A stretch of DNA of 64,000 bases from Segatella copri. GTDB taxonomy: Bacteria; Bacteroidota; Bacteroidia; Bacteroidales; Bacteroidaceae. The translations under genes and the position numbers were made by a program. This document shows positions 42,785-51,297 of this stretch, one piece after another (within the stretch, counting starts at the first letter, position 1; the number at the start of each line of letters is the position of its first letter). The notes under the pieces are model-generated. The model worked only from the letters and a program-made list of their open reading frames with translations. It made no database searches and was not told the origin of the DNA. The stretch spans positions 1,798,001-1,862,000 of the forward strand of contig NZ_CP042464.1 of NCBI RefSeq assembly GCF_015074785.1. Reading direction: 5' to 3'.

Positions 42785-44473
42785 ATGGAGATTTTAAAAA
42801 ATCTATTTTATGGCTTCCCAGACCTTTGGGGAGGCGGAGTAGCCCACTCTGTGATGATTCTTTCGCTGGTCATCGCCTTGGGTTTGTGTTTAGGTAAGCT
42901 CAGAGTAAAAGGTGTTTCCCTGGGCTTGGCTTGGATTCTGTTCATCGGTCTTATCTTTGGACATTTCTCTCTCAACCTTGACGAGCATCTGCTCCACTTC
43001 CTCAAGGAATTTGGCTTGATTCTCTTTGTCTACTCTATCGGTCTGGAGGTAGGTCCGGGCTTCTTCGCTTCGTTCAAGAACGGCGGCAAGAGTCTCAACC
43101 TGCTCAGTATGATTGTTGTGGCCCTGAGTATCATTACTACCTTAGTCATCTTCTCATTTTCGGGAACATCCATCACCTCTATGGCAGGTATCCTTTCGGG
43201 TGCCGTAACCAACACTCCTGGATTGGGTGCAGCCCAGCAGGCATTCAGCGACCTGCGCCACATCGACGCCCCATCCATCGCAGCCGGCTATGCCATCGCC
43301 TATCCTATGGGTGTGCTCGGCGTTATCCTCAGCTTCATTATATTAAGGTTCGCGCTACGCGTAGACAAGCAGAAGGAAGAGGATGAAGCTAAGCGAGGCA
43401 AGGGACATCTTGAGGCGATGACCCTGAACACCTTCGCCGTAAAGGTTTCTAACCAGATGGTTTTCAAAGATACCGTCAAGCAGATTCGCTATCTCCTGAA
43501 GCGCGACTTCATGGTTTCCAAGATTATTCGTAACAACGGCGAACGCCAGGACGAGGTGGTTAACGGACAGACCATGATAGAAGAGGGCGACATTCTGCAG
43601 ATTGTGGCTCATCCTACCGTAGAAGAACCTATCATCGCCCTGCTCGGCGAGAAGGTTGACGTAAAGGACGAGGAATTCAGCAGCGAGCTCATCAACCGCC
43701 GAATCCTGATTACCAAGCCGGGCATCAACGGCAAGAGCATCAGCCAGTTGCAGATTAGAAGCAACCTTGGCGCCAACATTACCCGCGTGAACAGAAATGG
43801 TGTAGACCTCATCGCAACCCCAGACCTGAAACTCCAGTTGGGCGACCGCGTAACCGTAGTGGGCAAGGAACTCGCCATCGCTCATACCGAGAAGGTGCTG
43901 GGTAACCAGATGAAGCGTCTGAACTACCCTAACCTCATCCCAATCTTCCTGGGCATCATGCTGGGTTGTATCGTAGCCAACATTCCGTTCTTCATCCCAG
44001 GCATCAACGAGAATCTGCGTCTCGGACTTACCGGCGGCCCATTGGTAGTAGCCATCCTGATAGGTTATTTCGGACCGAAATACAACCTCGTTACCTACAA
44101 TACCATTTCAGCCAACCTGATGCTGCGCGAAATCGGCATCTGCATCTTCCTGGCTTGCGTGGGTCTCGGCACAGGCGAACAGTTTATCCAGACCGTAGCA
44201 TCAGAAAGCGGACTGACCTGGATACTCTACGGCATCGCCATCACCATGATACCAATCATTCTGGGCGGCATCATCGGCAAGCTCGTGTTCCACATCAATT
44301 ATTATACATTACTCGGCGTATTGGCAGGTGCCAACACCAACCCATCTGCCCTGGCTTACGTACGTGAGCAGACTTCGGCTGATGCGCCAACAGTAGGCTA
44401 TGCGAATGTATATCCATTCGCCATGTTCCTCAGAATTGTAACCATTCAGATTATTATTTTTGTATTCGGATAA
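42785..44473 (+). CDS. AspT/YidE-family transporter with two TrkA_C domains
   Basis: A 562-residue transporter of the aspartate:alanine exchanger family. Two homologous membrane halves (about 1-185 and 385-562) each carry the duplication-domain pattern: LHFLKEFGLILFVYSIGLEVGPGFF and LSGAVTNTPGLGAAQQAF in the first, LMLREIGICIFLACVGLGTG and LLGVLAGANTNPSALAYV in the second. Two RCK_C domains (about 205-375) lie in between. AspT exchanges aspartate for alanine; YidE and YbjL have unknown substrates. It starts a two-gene unit with a ThrE-type exporter six bases downstream, which suggests a shared task in amino-acid or dicarboxylate flux. Confidence 0.88.
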   Translation: MEILKNLFYGFPDLWGGGVAHSVMILSLVIALGLCLGKLRVKGVSLGLAWILFIGLIFGHFSLNLDEHLLHFLKEFGLILFVYSIGLEVGPGFFASFKNGGKSLNLLSMIVVALSIITTLVIFSFSGTSITSMAGILSGAVTNTPGLGAAQQAFSDLRHIDAPSIAAGYAIAYPMGVLGVILSFIILRFALRVDKQKEEDEAKRGKGHLEAMTLNTFAVKVSNQMVFKDTVKQIRYLLKRDFMVSKIIRNNGERQDEVVNGQTMIEEGDILQIVAHPTVEEPIIALLGEKVDVKDEEFSSELINRRILITKPGINGKSISQLQIRSNLGANITRVNRNGVDLIATPDLKLQLGDRVTVVGKELAIAHTEKVLGNQMKRLNYPNLIPIFLGIMLGCIVANIPFFIPGINENLRLGLTGGPLVVAILIGYFGPKYNLVTYNTISANLMLREIGICIFLACVGLGTGEQFIQTVASESGLTWILYGIAITMIPIILGGIIGKLVFHINYYTLLGVLAGANTNPSALAYVREQTSADAPTVGYANVYPFAMFLRIVTIQIIIFVFG

Positions 44474-44479
44474 ACATAT

Positions 44480-45931
44480 ATGACAGAAAAAGAATTGAAA
44501 ACCTGCGCTTGCGGAGAGGATAACTGCAACTGCAAGGAAATAGCAGAATCAGAACTCAGAAGAAAACTCGACTTATTATTACGTACCGGTAGCATTCTCA
44601 TGGAGAGTGCTGCCGACACATCCCGCATCATGCGAACCATGAAGCGTGCAGCAGCTTTCCTCGGTCTCGACGAGCGATACATGCATCTTTACATCAACTG
44701 GAACGTGCTGATGGTAAACTATAGCGACGAGGAGCATTCCTTCTCCAAGTTCCAGAGATGCGAGAAGCACGGTATCAACCTCACCTCTATTTCCCAGGTA
44801 AGTAAGCTCACCTGGAAGGCCATCAAGGATAACTATTCGCTCGAACAGTATGAGCAGGCTCTGAACGACATCAAGGCCACCCCACGCAGCTTCACCCCTT
44901 GGCAGGTAGCCATCGGCGGCGGTTTTGCCTGCGGCGGATTCTGCATCCAGTTCGGTTGCGACTGGCCAGCCTTCTTCTTCTGTTCGCTTGCAGCCATTCT
45001 GGGTTTCCGCCTGAGAATGTTCCTGCCAACCAAGGGCTGCAACAACTATGTAGCCATCGGTATTTCGGCTTTCGTAGCCACTCTGATAGCCTGGTTGACC
45101 TCATTCCTTTCGCTCAACCCATCGATTGCCGAAGCGCTTCCAGCCTTCATGCATTCAGATACCCCTTGGCATCCGCTGATGGCATGTGCCCTCTTCATCG
45201 TGCCGGGAGTTCCACTCATCAACTTTGTGTGCGATATGCTCGACGGGTATATTGAGGTGGGAATGGTTCGTGCCCTGAACACCCTGCTGATGCTCTTCGC
45301 GATGGCTTTCGGTATCGCCTTCGCCATCCAGGTTTGCCACATCGACAACTTTGTGAAGGATCTTACGATGACTCCTCATCACGAATACTGGGAGTTTGCC
45401 ATCGCAGCTGCCGTATCGGCCATGGGCTTCTCTACCATCTTCAGCATACCTCGCCGTCTGTTGCCGGTTGTAGCTGTGGGCGGTATCATCGCCGTATGCT
45501 TCCGCAATTTCGTCAATCTGGGTCCATCTAACGGCAACATCGGTCTCGACATGGGTCTGAGCATCGGTTCGCTTGCCGGTTCTGCGCTCATCAGCATCAT
45601 CGTGATCAAGGCGCGCCATTGGTTCCATACCCCTCACCAATGCATCACCATTCCTAGCGTTATCCCAATGGTACCGGGAGTTCTGATGTATCGCGCCCTG
45701 TTCGCCTTCATCGACATGCATGGCGTGGTAGGCGAAGTAACCGTAGGTATGAACAACCTCATCAAGGCTTCGCTCGCCATCATCTGCATCGCCCTGGGTG
45801 TGGCAATTCCAAACGTATTCTTCCGCCGTTTCATCGCCGACAACCGCAAGCGCAAGCTGCTTGCCATGCTGGTAGAAAGAAAGAAGAAGAATGGCGAATT
45901 CGTAGATTTGCACGAAGTAGAAATCAAATAA
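44480..45931 (+). CDS. ThrE-type threonine/serine exporter, fused two-domain form
   Basis: A 483-residue membrane protein with both ThrE halves in one chain: an N-terminal DUF1212 part (about 25-260, RTGSILMESAADTSRIMRTM then five helices) and a C-terminal ThrE_2 part (about 300-460, SIPRRLLPVVAVGGIIAVCF, VIPMVPGVLMYRALFAF). It should export threonine, serine or related small amino acids or peptides. Unusual is an N-terminal cysteine cluster, TCACGEDNCNCKE, in the first 20 residues, which looks metal-binding. It begins six bases after the AspT-type gene, so the two are translationally coupled or nearly so. Confidence 0.9.
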   Translation: MTEKELKTCACGEDNCNCKEIAESELRRKLDLLLRTGSILMESAADTSRIMRTMKRAAAFLGLDERYMHLYINWNVLMVNYSDEEHSFSKFQRCEKHGINLTSISQVSKLTWKAIKDNYSLEQYEQALNDIKATPRSFTPWQVAIGGGFACGGFCIQFGCDWPAFFFCSLAAILGFRLRMFLPTKGCNNYVAIGISAFVATLIAWLTSFLSLNPSIAEALPAFMHSDTPWHPLMACALFIVPGVPLINFVCDMLDGYIEVGMVRALNTLLMLFAMAFGIAFAIQVCHIDNFVKDLTMTPHHEYWEFAIAAAVSAMGFSTIFSIPRRLLPVVAVGGIIAVCFRNFVNLGPSNGNIGLDMGLSIGSLAGSALISIIVIKARHWFHTPHQCITIPSVIPMVPGVLMYRALFAFIDMHGVVGEVTVGMNNLIKASLAIICIALGVAIPNVFFRRFIADNRKRKLLAMLVERKKKNGEFVDLHEVEIK

Positions 45932-46044
45932 TCATCTGGTTGGAAATCTGATTTTCATCGGATGATAACCGGATAAAAAGAAGTAGAGATGCGATAAAAC
46001 ATCATTTTATTCTTCAAAAAAAGAGGATATTAAAATAAATGTTT

Positions 46045-46093
46045 TATCTTTGCACCCAAATTTAGCTATCGGTTATTTCTATAGCCGATAGCT
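46045..46093 (+). promoter_or_regulatory. LysR gene promoter with autoregulatory palindrome
   Basis: TATCTTTG at 46045-46052 is the -7 box. Just downstream, AGCTATCGG (46064-46072) and CCGATAGCT (46085-46093) form a perfect 9-bp inverted repeat that contains GCTATC-N9-TATAGC (46065-46085), matching the box at 42633-42653. Placement after the start site suits repression of its own gene. Confidence 0.65.
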
Positions 46094-46109
46094 TCAATAA
46101 AGGAACAAT

Positions 46110-47021
46110 ATGGAAATACGACAACTGAAATATTTCTTGAAGGTAGCCGAGACGCTCAACTTCTCAGAAGCTTCGCGCAAGTTATACATCACCCAGAGCA
46201 CCCTCTCACAACAGATTTCGCATCTGGAACAGGAGATAGGTCTGCCCCTCTTCGAGCGCAATTCCCATGAAGTTTACCTCACAGAGGCGGGCAAGGAATT
46301 GAGACCTTACGCCCAAAATGCGGTCAATTCTGCCGAAGCCTGTGTAGACCACATGAACGATCTGAAGGAAATGCTTACAGGCGAACTGAACATCGGCGTA
46401 ACGTTCTCCTTCAGCAACATCATGTCCGAGACGCTCATCGCCTTTCTCCACGCCTATCCTCATGTAAAGCTCAACATCCAATACCGCACCATGCAGGAAC
46501 TGATGGACGGACTGAAGAAGCGCGAACTCGACCTCGTTCTGGCTTTCAAGCCTCTGAAGAACGAGAAGGCGGTAGACAGCCGAGCTATTTTCAGCAACCG
46601 TCTTGCCGCCATCGTGAACGTGAATCATCCGCTGGCGCGCCTTTCATCGGTCAAGCTTTCCGATCTGGAGCGTTACGACCTCATCCTTCCTTGCAAGGGT
46701 CTGCAGGCACGCAACGCCTTTGATCACATGGTAGAGGGCAAAGATTTGAACTACAAGATTATGGTAGAGGTGAATAATGTAAACATCATTTTCGACCTTC
46801 TGAGCCGCAGCAATCTGGTGACCATTCTCTCCGAATCGACCACCATTCTGCAGAACGGCATGAAGGCGATTCCTATCGATGCTGCCGATAACGAAATGGA
46901 TGGCTGCATCCACATTCTGAAAGATGCTTACATGAAAAACTCAGCCCAGGAGTTCATCCGCATGCTGAGCCAATCAACATCCATCCTTGCCAATTTTGCG
47001 CTGAAGGATATCCTGAGATAA
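46110..47021 (+). CDS. LysR-family transcriptional regulator
   Basis: A 303-residue regulator. The N-terminal winged helix reads MEIRQLKYFLKVAETLNFSE and TQSTLSQQISHLEQEIGLPLFER, followed by a linker helix and a periplasmic-binding-like effector domain from about residue 92 (GELNIGVTFSFSNIMSETLIAFL). Of the LysR subgroups it is nearest the CynR/CbbR style. A shared GCTAT(A/C)-N9-TATAGC site in its own leader and before the AspT/ThrE operon, which ends 180 bp upstream on the same strand, suggests it controls those transporters and itself. The effector is unknown, perhaps an amino acid. Confidence 0.93.
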   Translation: MEIRQLKYFLKVAETLNFSEASRKLYITQSTLSQQISHLEQEIGLPLFERNSHEVYLTEAGKELRPYAQNAVNSAEACVDHMNDLKEMLTGELNIGVTFSFSNIMSETLIAFLHAYPHVKLNIQYRTMQELMDGLKKRELDLVLAFKPLKNEKAVDSRAIFSNRLAAIVNVNHPLARLSSVKLSDLERYDLILPCKGLQARNAFDHMVEGKDLNYKIMVEVNNVNIIFDLLSRSNLVTILSESTTILQNGMKAIPIDAADNEMDGCIHILKDAYMKNSAQEFIRMLSQSTSILANFALKDILR

Positions 47022-47074
47022 TCATCTTAACGCCTGGCGGCTTGCGAGCCTATTTGCTTGCGGCTAGAACAGAT

Positions 47075-47118
47075 AAAAAAAATCCTCGTTCGAGTTCTTT
47101 TTCGAGCGAGGATTTTTT
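47075..47118 (+). terminator. Terminator after the LysR gene
   Basis: AAAATCCTCG plus TCGA pairs with TCGA plus CGAGGATTTT around a small loop, with one wobble, then a T run. Confidence 0.85.
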
Positions 47119-47129
47119 CTTCTTTTTAC

Positions 47130-47240
47130 CTTTATGGAGACCAGCGATGGAATCGCTGGGAACGGGAACCAGAGGGATGACACGCAACCCCGCTAGGCTT
47201 TTTTACCTTTTTACCCTTTTACCCTTTTACCTTTAAACAG
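47130..47240 (+). repeat. Dispersed repeat copy 2: CCAGCGAT hairpin element plus TTTTTACC tract
   Basis: GGAGACCAGCGATGGAATCG, then CTGGGAACGGG, followed by about 45 bp of unique sequence and a run of TTTTTACC/CTTTTACC units. It closely matches the element at 20688-20762. The stop of the minus-strand DMT permease gene is adjacent to the tract. Confidence 0.8.
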
Positions 47241-47245
47241 CCTTT

Positions 47246-48127
47246 TTACCCTTTCTTTCTTGCGATAATAATCGTTACGCCAGCCAGGATAGCGAGGATG
47301 CCTATCGCCAGCTGCAGAGAGAAACTCTCGCCGAAGACGCATACGCCGATGATGACGGCTGTTACTGGCTCCAAGGCTCCCATGATGGCGGCTGGAGTAC
47401 TGCCGATAAGATTGATGGAAACCGTCATGAAGAAAAGCGACAATACCGTTGGCAACAAAGCCAGCTGGGCAGCACAGAGCCATTGTTTAGGCGTTTGAAG
47501 CATCTGTATCGGCTCGCCTGCAATAAACGAATAGATGAGCATCGTGATGAGTCCGAACACCAGAATGTAGAAGGTAAACTTGATGTTCGACATGCCCGGA
47601 TTCTTCCATTGGTTGATGGAGATGATGTAAAGGGCATAGAGCAGGGATGAACACATGACGAGGGCAAAACCCGCCGTGCTCAACTTATCGTTTCCATCGC
47701 CCTGATAGAGCAATCCTACTCCCGATACCGCCAGAAGAATGGCAAGCGAGGTAGACCACGTTACCTTCTCGTGGAAGAAGACCGTCATCAGGATAGCCGT
47801 CATAATAGGATAAACGAAGAGGATGGTGCTGGCAATACCTGCCGCCATATAATGGAAACTGACATAAAGCGTAGCTGATGAGAGCGAAAACATGCAGCCC
47901 AGCACGCCAAGACGAACCAGATGTCCCCACTTCACCTTGAAACTCTCCTTGCGGAACAGCATCACCACGGCAAACATCAGTACCGCCAAGAGATAACGAT
48001 AGATGAGTACAGAACTGGAATTGAATCCGTCGCCATAGAGTTCGAGCGTGCCCAAAGGATTGGTACCATAACATACTGCGGCAACAATACCCGCCGCAAA
48101 GCCTTTAACTTTATTACTGCTTGTCAT
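47246..48127 (-). CDS. EamA/DMT-family permease
   Basis: A 293-residue, ten-helix drug/metabolite transporter with two EamA repeats: the first around KGFAAGIVAAVCYGTNPLGT to LFVYPIMTAILMTVFFHEKV, the second around PKQWLCAAQLALLPTVLSLF to SFSLQLAIGILAILAGVTII. The typical end-of-repeat GxxLIxxGV pattern appears as LAVSGVGLLY. Substrates of such permeases range from amino acids to nucleosides, and none can be chosen here. Minus-strand TAACTTTG (48183-48190) is its likely -7 box. Confidence 0.9.
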   Translation of the reverse strand: MTSSNKVKGFAAGIVAAVCYGTNPLGTLELYGDGFNSSSVLIYRYLLAVLMFAVVMLFRKESFKVKWGHLVRLGVLGCMFSLSSATLYVSFHYMAAGIASTILFVYPIMTAILMTVFFHEKVTWSTSLAILLAVSGVGLLYQGDGNDKLSTAGFALVMCSSLLYALYIISINQWKNPGMSNIKFTFYILVFGLITMLIYSFIAGEPIQMLQTPKQWLCAAQLALLPTVLSLFFMTVSINLIGSTPAAIMGALEPVTAVIIGVCVFGESFSLQLAIGILAILAGVTIIIARKKG

Positions 48128-48261
48128 TAGATTAAATACTATTTTTTTCTTATACTTCTTGTTATCTATCTATTTCGGGCTACAAAGTTACAGCAAATAT
48201 TCGAGATAAGCTAACAAAATCGTATAAATATATTGTAATATCTGAGAAAAAACGCTCTTTT

Positions 48262-48293
48262 CTTGTGCTTTACGAAAATAAATTGTACCTTTG
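48262..48293 (+). promoter_or_regulatory. Promoter of the aldose epimerase/OPT operon
   Basis: CTTG at 48262-48265 and TACCTTTG at 48286-48293 are 20 bp apart, followed by CAA, 64 bp before the ATG. Confidence 0.65.
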
Positions 48294-48356
48294 CAATATC
48301 TTTGAAAAAAGATAATCAGATGAAACATTAAAAACTAAACAAAAGAATTAATAACA

Positions 48357-49229
48357 ATGGAACAGATTAAGAATGATCAGCTCACACTTGAGATTTCATC
48401 TCTCGGAGCAGAACTTCAGAGCATCAAGGATGCTAATGGTAATGAATATCTCTGGAATGGCGACGAGAAATACTGGAACCGCCACTCTCCTATCCTCTTC
48501 CCTATAGTATGCGGATTGTGGAAAGACACTTATCGCACAGAGGGCAAGGAGTATCACCTTCCTCGCCATGGTTTCGCACGCGATACAGAGTTCAAACTCG
48601 TTGGCAAAACTGCCGACCGCCTCACCTTCGCGCTCATCGACAACGAAGAGACTCAGAAGAACTATCCTTACCACTTCAACCTTGCCATCTCTTACCGCCT
48701 GCAGGGCAACGAAATTCATGTCATCTGGCACGTAGAGAATACCGACGACAAGGAAATCTTCTTCCAGATTGGCGGTCACCCAGCATTCATGGTTCCTGGC
48801 TGCAAGAAGGGCGAAGAAATGAAGGCTACCCTGAAACTCGACAACGAGGCTCCTGTTCGTCTCTATGGTAACGTAGGCGGATGCATCGACCGTCAGGCTA
48901 AGGAAACCGTAGAAACCGACAAGGGTATCTGGGAAGTAAACGAGGAGACTTTCGCAGAAGATGCTGTTATCTTCGACAAGAGTCAGGTTAAGCAGGTGAG
49001 CATTCTCAACGAGCAGGGCGAACCTCATGTAACCCTCGAGTTCAAGGCTCCAGCCGTAGGTATCTGGAACCCAACAGGCAAGCACGCTCCATTCATCTGC
49101 ATCGAGCCATGGTATGGTTTGAGCGACTGGGCTGAATATGATGGCGAGTTTAAGGACAAGTATCTGATGAACCGTCTGCAGCCAGGTGCAAGTTTCATGA
49201 GTGAGTATATCATCAGAATTGAGAAATAA
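48357..49229 (+). CDS. Aldose 1-epimerase-like protein (LacX/YihR type)
   Basis: A 290-residue galactose-mutarotase-fold protein. Recognisable are LEISSLGAELQSIKDANGNEYLW, RHSPILFPIVCGLW, HGFARDTEF (active-site His), QIGGHPAFMVP (second His) and CIEPWYGLSDW with the catalytic Glu region. It interconverts sugar anomers or acts on sugar phosphates. The partner gene is a peptide transporter, so the substrate is not indicated by context. The stop codon overlaps the next start (TAATG). Confidence 0.9.
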   Translation: MEQIKNDQLTLEISSLGAELQSIKDANGNEYLWNGDEKYWNRHSPILFPIVCGLWKDTYRTEGKEYHLPRHGFARDTEFKLVGKTADRLTFALIDNEETQKNYPYHFNLAISYRLQGNEIHVIWHVENTDDKEIFFQIGGHPAFMVPGCKKGEEMKATLKLDNEAPVRLYGNVGGCIDRQAKETVETDKGIWEVNEETFAEDAVIFDKSQVKQVSILNEQGEPHVTLEFKAPAVGIWNPTGKHAPFICIEPWYGLSDWAEYDGEFKDKYLMNRLQPGASFMSEYIIRIEK

Positions 49230-51208
49230 TGGAAGAAAAAGACAATTTGCAACTCCCCGAGAACGCATTCCGCGAACTGAAAGACGGGGAGGAATATAAG
49301 CCGCTGATGTCGCCTGACAAGGTTTATCCTGAGGTGAACGGATGGTCAGTTACATGGGGAATCGTGATGGCAGTCATCTTCTCTGCCGCCGCAGCTTATC
49401 TGGGCTTGAAGGTGGGTCAGGTGTTCGAAGCAGCCATCCCAATCGCCATCATCGCCGTGGGCGTAAGTACCGCTACCAAGCGTAGCAAGGCACTGGGCGA
49501 GAATGTCATCATCCAGAGCATCGGAGCCTGTTCGGGTGCTGTGGTGGCAGGAGCCATCTTTACCCTGCCAGCCATCTACATCCTGCAGGCTAAATATCCG
49601 GAGATGACTACTTCGTTTATGAAGATCTTCATGGCTTCAGCCTTGGGAGGAGTCTTGGGAATCCTTTTCCTCATTCCTTTCCGCAAGTACTTCGTAAGCG
49701 ATATGCACGGCAAGTATCCGTTCCCTGAGGCTACGGCTACCACGCAGGTACTGGTGAGCGGAGCCAAGGGTGGCGACCAGGCTAAGCCGCTGCTCATAGC
49801 CGGACTGGTGGGTGGTCTTTACGACTTTATCGTAGCCAGCCTGGGATGGTGGAACGAGAACTTCACTTCCCGTGTGGTAAGTCTGGGATGCGACCTTGCC
49901 GACAAGGCAAAGCTCGTGTTCAAGGTGAACACAGGTGCAGCCGTATTAGGTCTGGGTTACATCATCGGATTGAAATATGCCTTCTTCACCTGTCTGGGTT
50001 CGCTCGTTGTATGGTGGCTGATTGTTCCGGGCATGAGCGTTATCTTCCATGATAGCGTGCTGAGCGCCTGGGATCCTAGCATCGTGAAAACTGTAGGAGC
50101 CATGAGTCCGGAGGAAATCTTCCGTGCCTACGCCCGCAGCATCGGTATCGGCGGTATCGCCATGGCAGGTATCATCGGCATCATCAAGAGCTGGGGCATC
50201 ATCAAGAGTGCCGTAGGTCTGGCTGCCAAGGAGCTGAAGGGCAAGAGCGATGTGGATGAGAATGTGAAGCGTACCCAGCGCGACATCTCTTTCAAGATTA
50301 TCGCTATCGGTTCACTTGTTACTATCCTCGTAACCTTCCTCTTCTTCTGGTTTGGCGTGATGGAGGGCAACCTTCTCTTCGCCATTATCGCCATTCTGCT
50401 CGTGGCTGCCATCGCCTTCCTCTTTACTACCGTAGCGGCTAATGCCATCGCTATCGTGGGTTCAAACCCTGTTTCGGGAATGACCCTGATGACGCTCATC
50501 TTCGCCTCTGTGGTGATGGTGGCTGTAGGCCTGAAAGGTCCTGGCGGCATGCTGGCTGCCCTGATTATGGGTGGTGTGGTTTGTACAGCCCTCTCGGTAG
50601 CAGGTTCGTTTATTACCGACCTGAAGATTGGTTACTGGCTGGGAACAACTCCTAAGAAACAGGAGGGATGGAAATTCCTCGGTACCCTGGTGAGTGCGGC
50701 TACCGTGGGCGGCGTGATGATGCTGCTGAACGAGACTTACGGTTTCGCATCGGGTTCGCTTGCAGCTCCTCAGGCTAATGCGATGGCTGCGGTTATCGAC
50801 CCTTTGATGAATGGCGTGGGAGCTCCTTGGGTGCTCTATGGCATCGGAGCCGTGATAGCCATCGTGCTGACTTATTTCAAGATTCCTGCCCTGGCTTTCG
50901 CTCTGGGTATGTTTATTCCGCTGGAACTGAACGTTCCTCTGCTCGTGGGTGGAGCCATCAACTGGTATGTTACTTCGCGCAGCAAGGATGCCAAGGTGAA
51001 CAGCGAACGTGGTGAGAAGGGAACGCTCATCGCCAGCGGCTTCATCGCCGGTGGAGCCCTGATGGGTGTGGTTAGCGCCCTTCTGAAGTTTGGCGGCATC
51101 GAGGTAAGTATCGCCGACAGCTGGTGGGTTAATCCGATGTCTGAGGTTTGTTCGCTCCTGGCTTACATCTGCCTCATCGGTTTCTTTATCAGAGCCACAA
51201 AGAAATAA
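49229..51208 (+). CDS. OPT-family oligopeptide transporter
   Basis: A 659-residue inner-membrane transporter with about 16 helices of the bacterial OPT type. The N-terminus VNGWSVTWGIVMAVIFSAAAAYLGLKVGQ and the motif SGAVVAGAIFTLPAIYIL with FPEATATTQVL are diagnostic; later segments include SNPVSGMTLMTLIF and LFKIPALAFALGMFIPLELN-like helices. It imports oligopeptides using the proton gradient. Its start overlaps the epimerase stop by one base. The large HTCS and a secreted DPP-IV lie just downstream on the other strand, which fits use of peptides produced by those peptidases. Confidence 0.93.
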   Translation: MEEKDNLQLPENAFRELKDGEEYKPLMSPDKVYPEVNGWSVTWGIVMAVIFSAAAAYLGLKVGQVFEAAIPIAIIAVGVSTATKRSKALGENVIIQSIGACSGAVVAGAIFTLPAIYILQAKYPEMTTSFMKIFMASALGGVLGILFLIPFRKYFVSDMHGKYPFPEATATTQVLVSGAKGGDQAKPLLIAGLVGGLYDFIVASLGWWNENFTSRVVSLGCDLADKAKLVFKVNTGAAVLGLGYIIGLKYAFFTCLGSLVVWWLIVPGMSVIFHDSVLSAWDPSIVKTVGAMSPEEIFRAYARSIGIGGIAMAGIIGIIKSWGIIKSAVGLAAKELKGKSDVDENVKRTQRDISFKIIAIGSLVTILVTFLFFWFGVMEGNLLFAIIAILLVAAIAFLFTTVAANAIAIVGSNPVSGMTLMTLIFASVVMVAVGLKGPGGMLAALIMGGVVCTALSVAGSFITDLKIGYWLGTTPKKQEGWKFLGTLVSAATVGGVMMLLNETYGFASGSLAAPQANAMAAVIDPLMNGVGAPWVLYGIGAVIAIVLTYFKIPALAFALGMFIPLELNVPLLVGGAINWYVTSRSKDAKVNSERGEKGTLIASGFIAGGALMGVVSALLKFGGIEVSIADSWWVNPMSEVCSLLAYICLIGFFIRATKK

Positions 51209-51233
51209 AAAAATAGGCTTTTTACAAATAAGA

Positions 51234-51275
51234 CAATCGCCTGGATGCATCTGAGCACCCAGGCGATTTTTTATT
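51234..51275. terminator. Convergent terminator between OPT gene and HTCS gene
   Basis: AATCGCCTGG pairs with CCAGGCGATT across a 14-nt loop, with a T run on the plus strand. Confidence 0.88.
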
Positions 51276-51297
51276 CTATCCGAATAGTTTTTCTATC

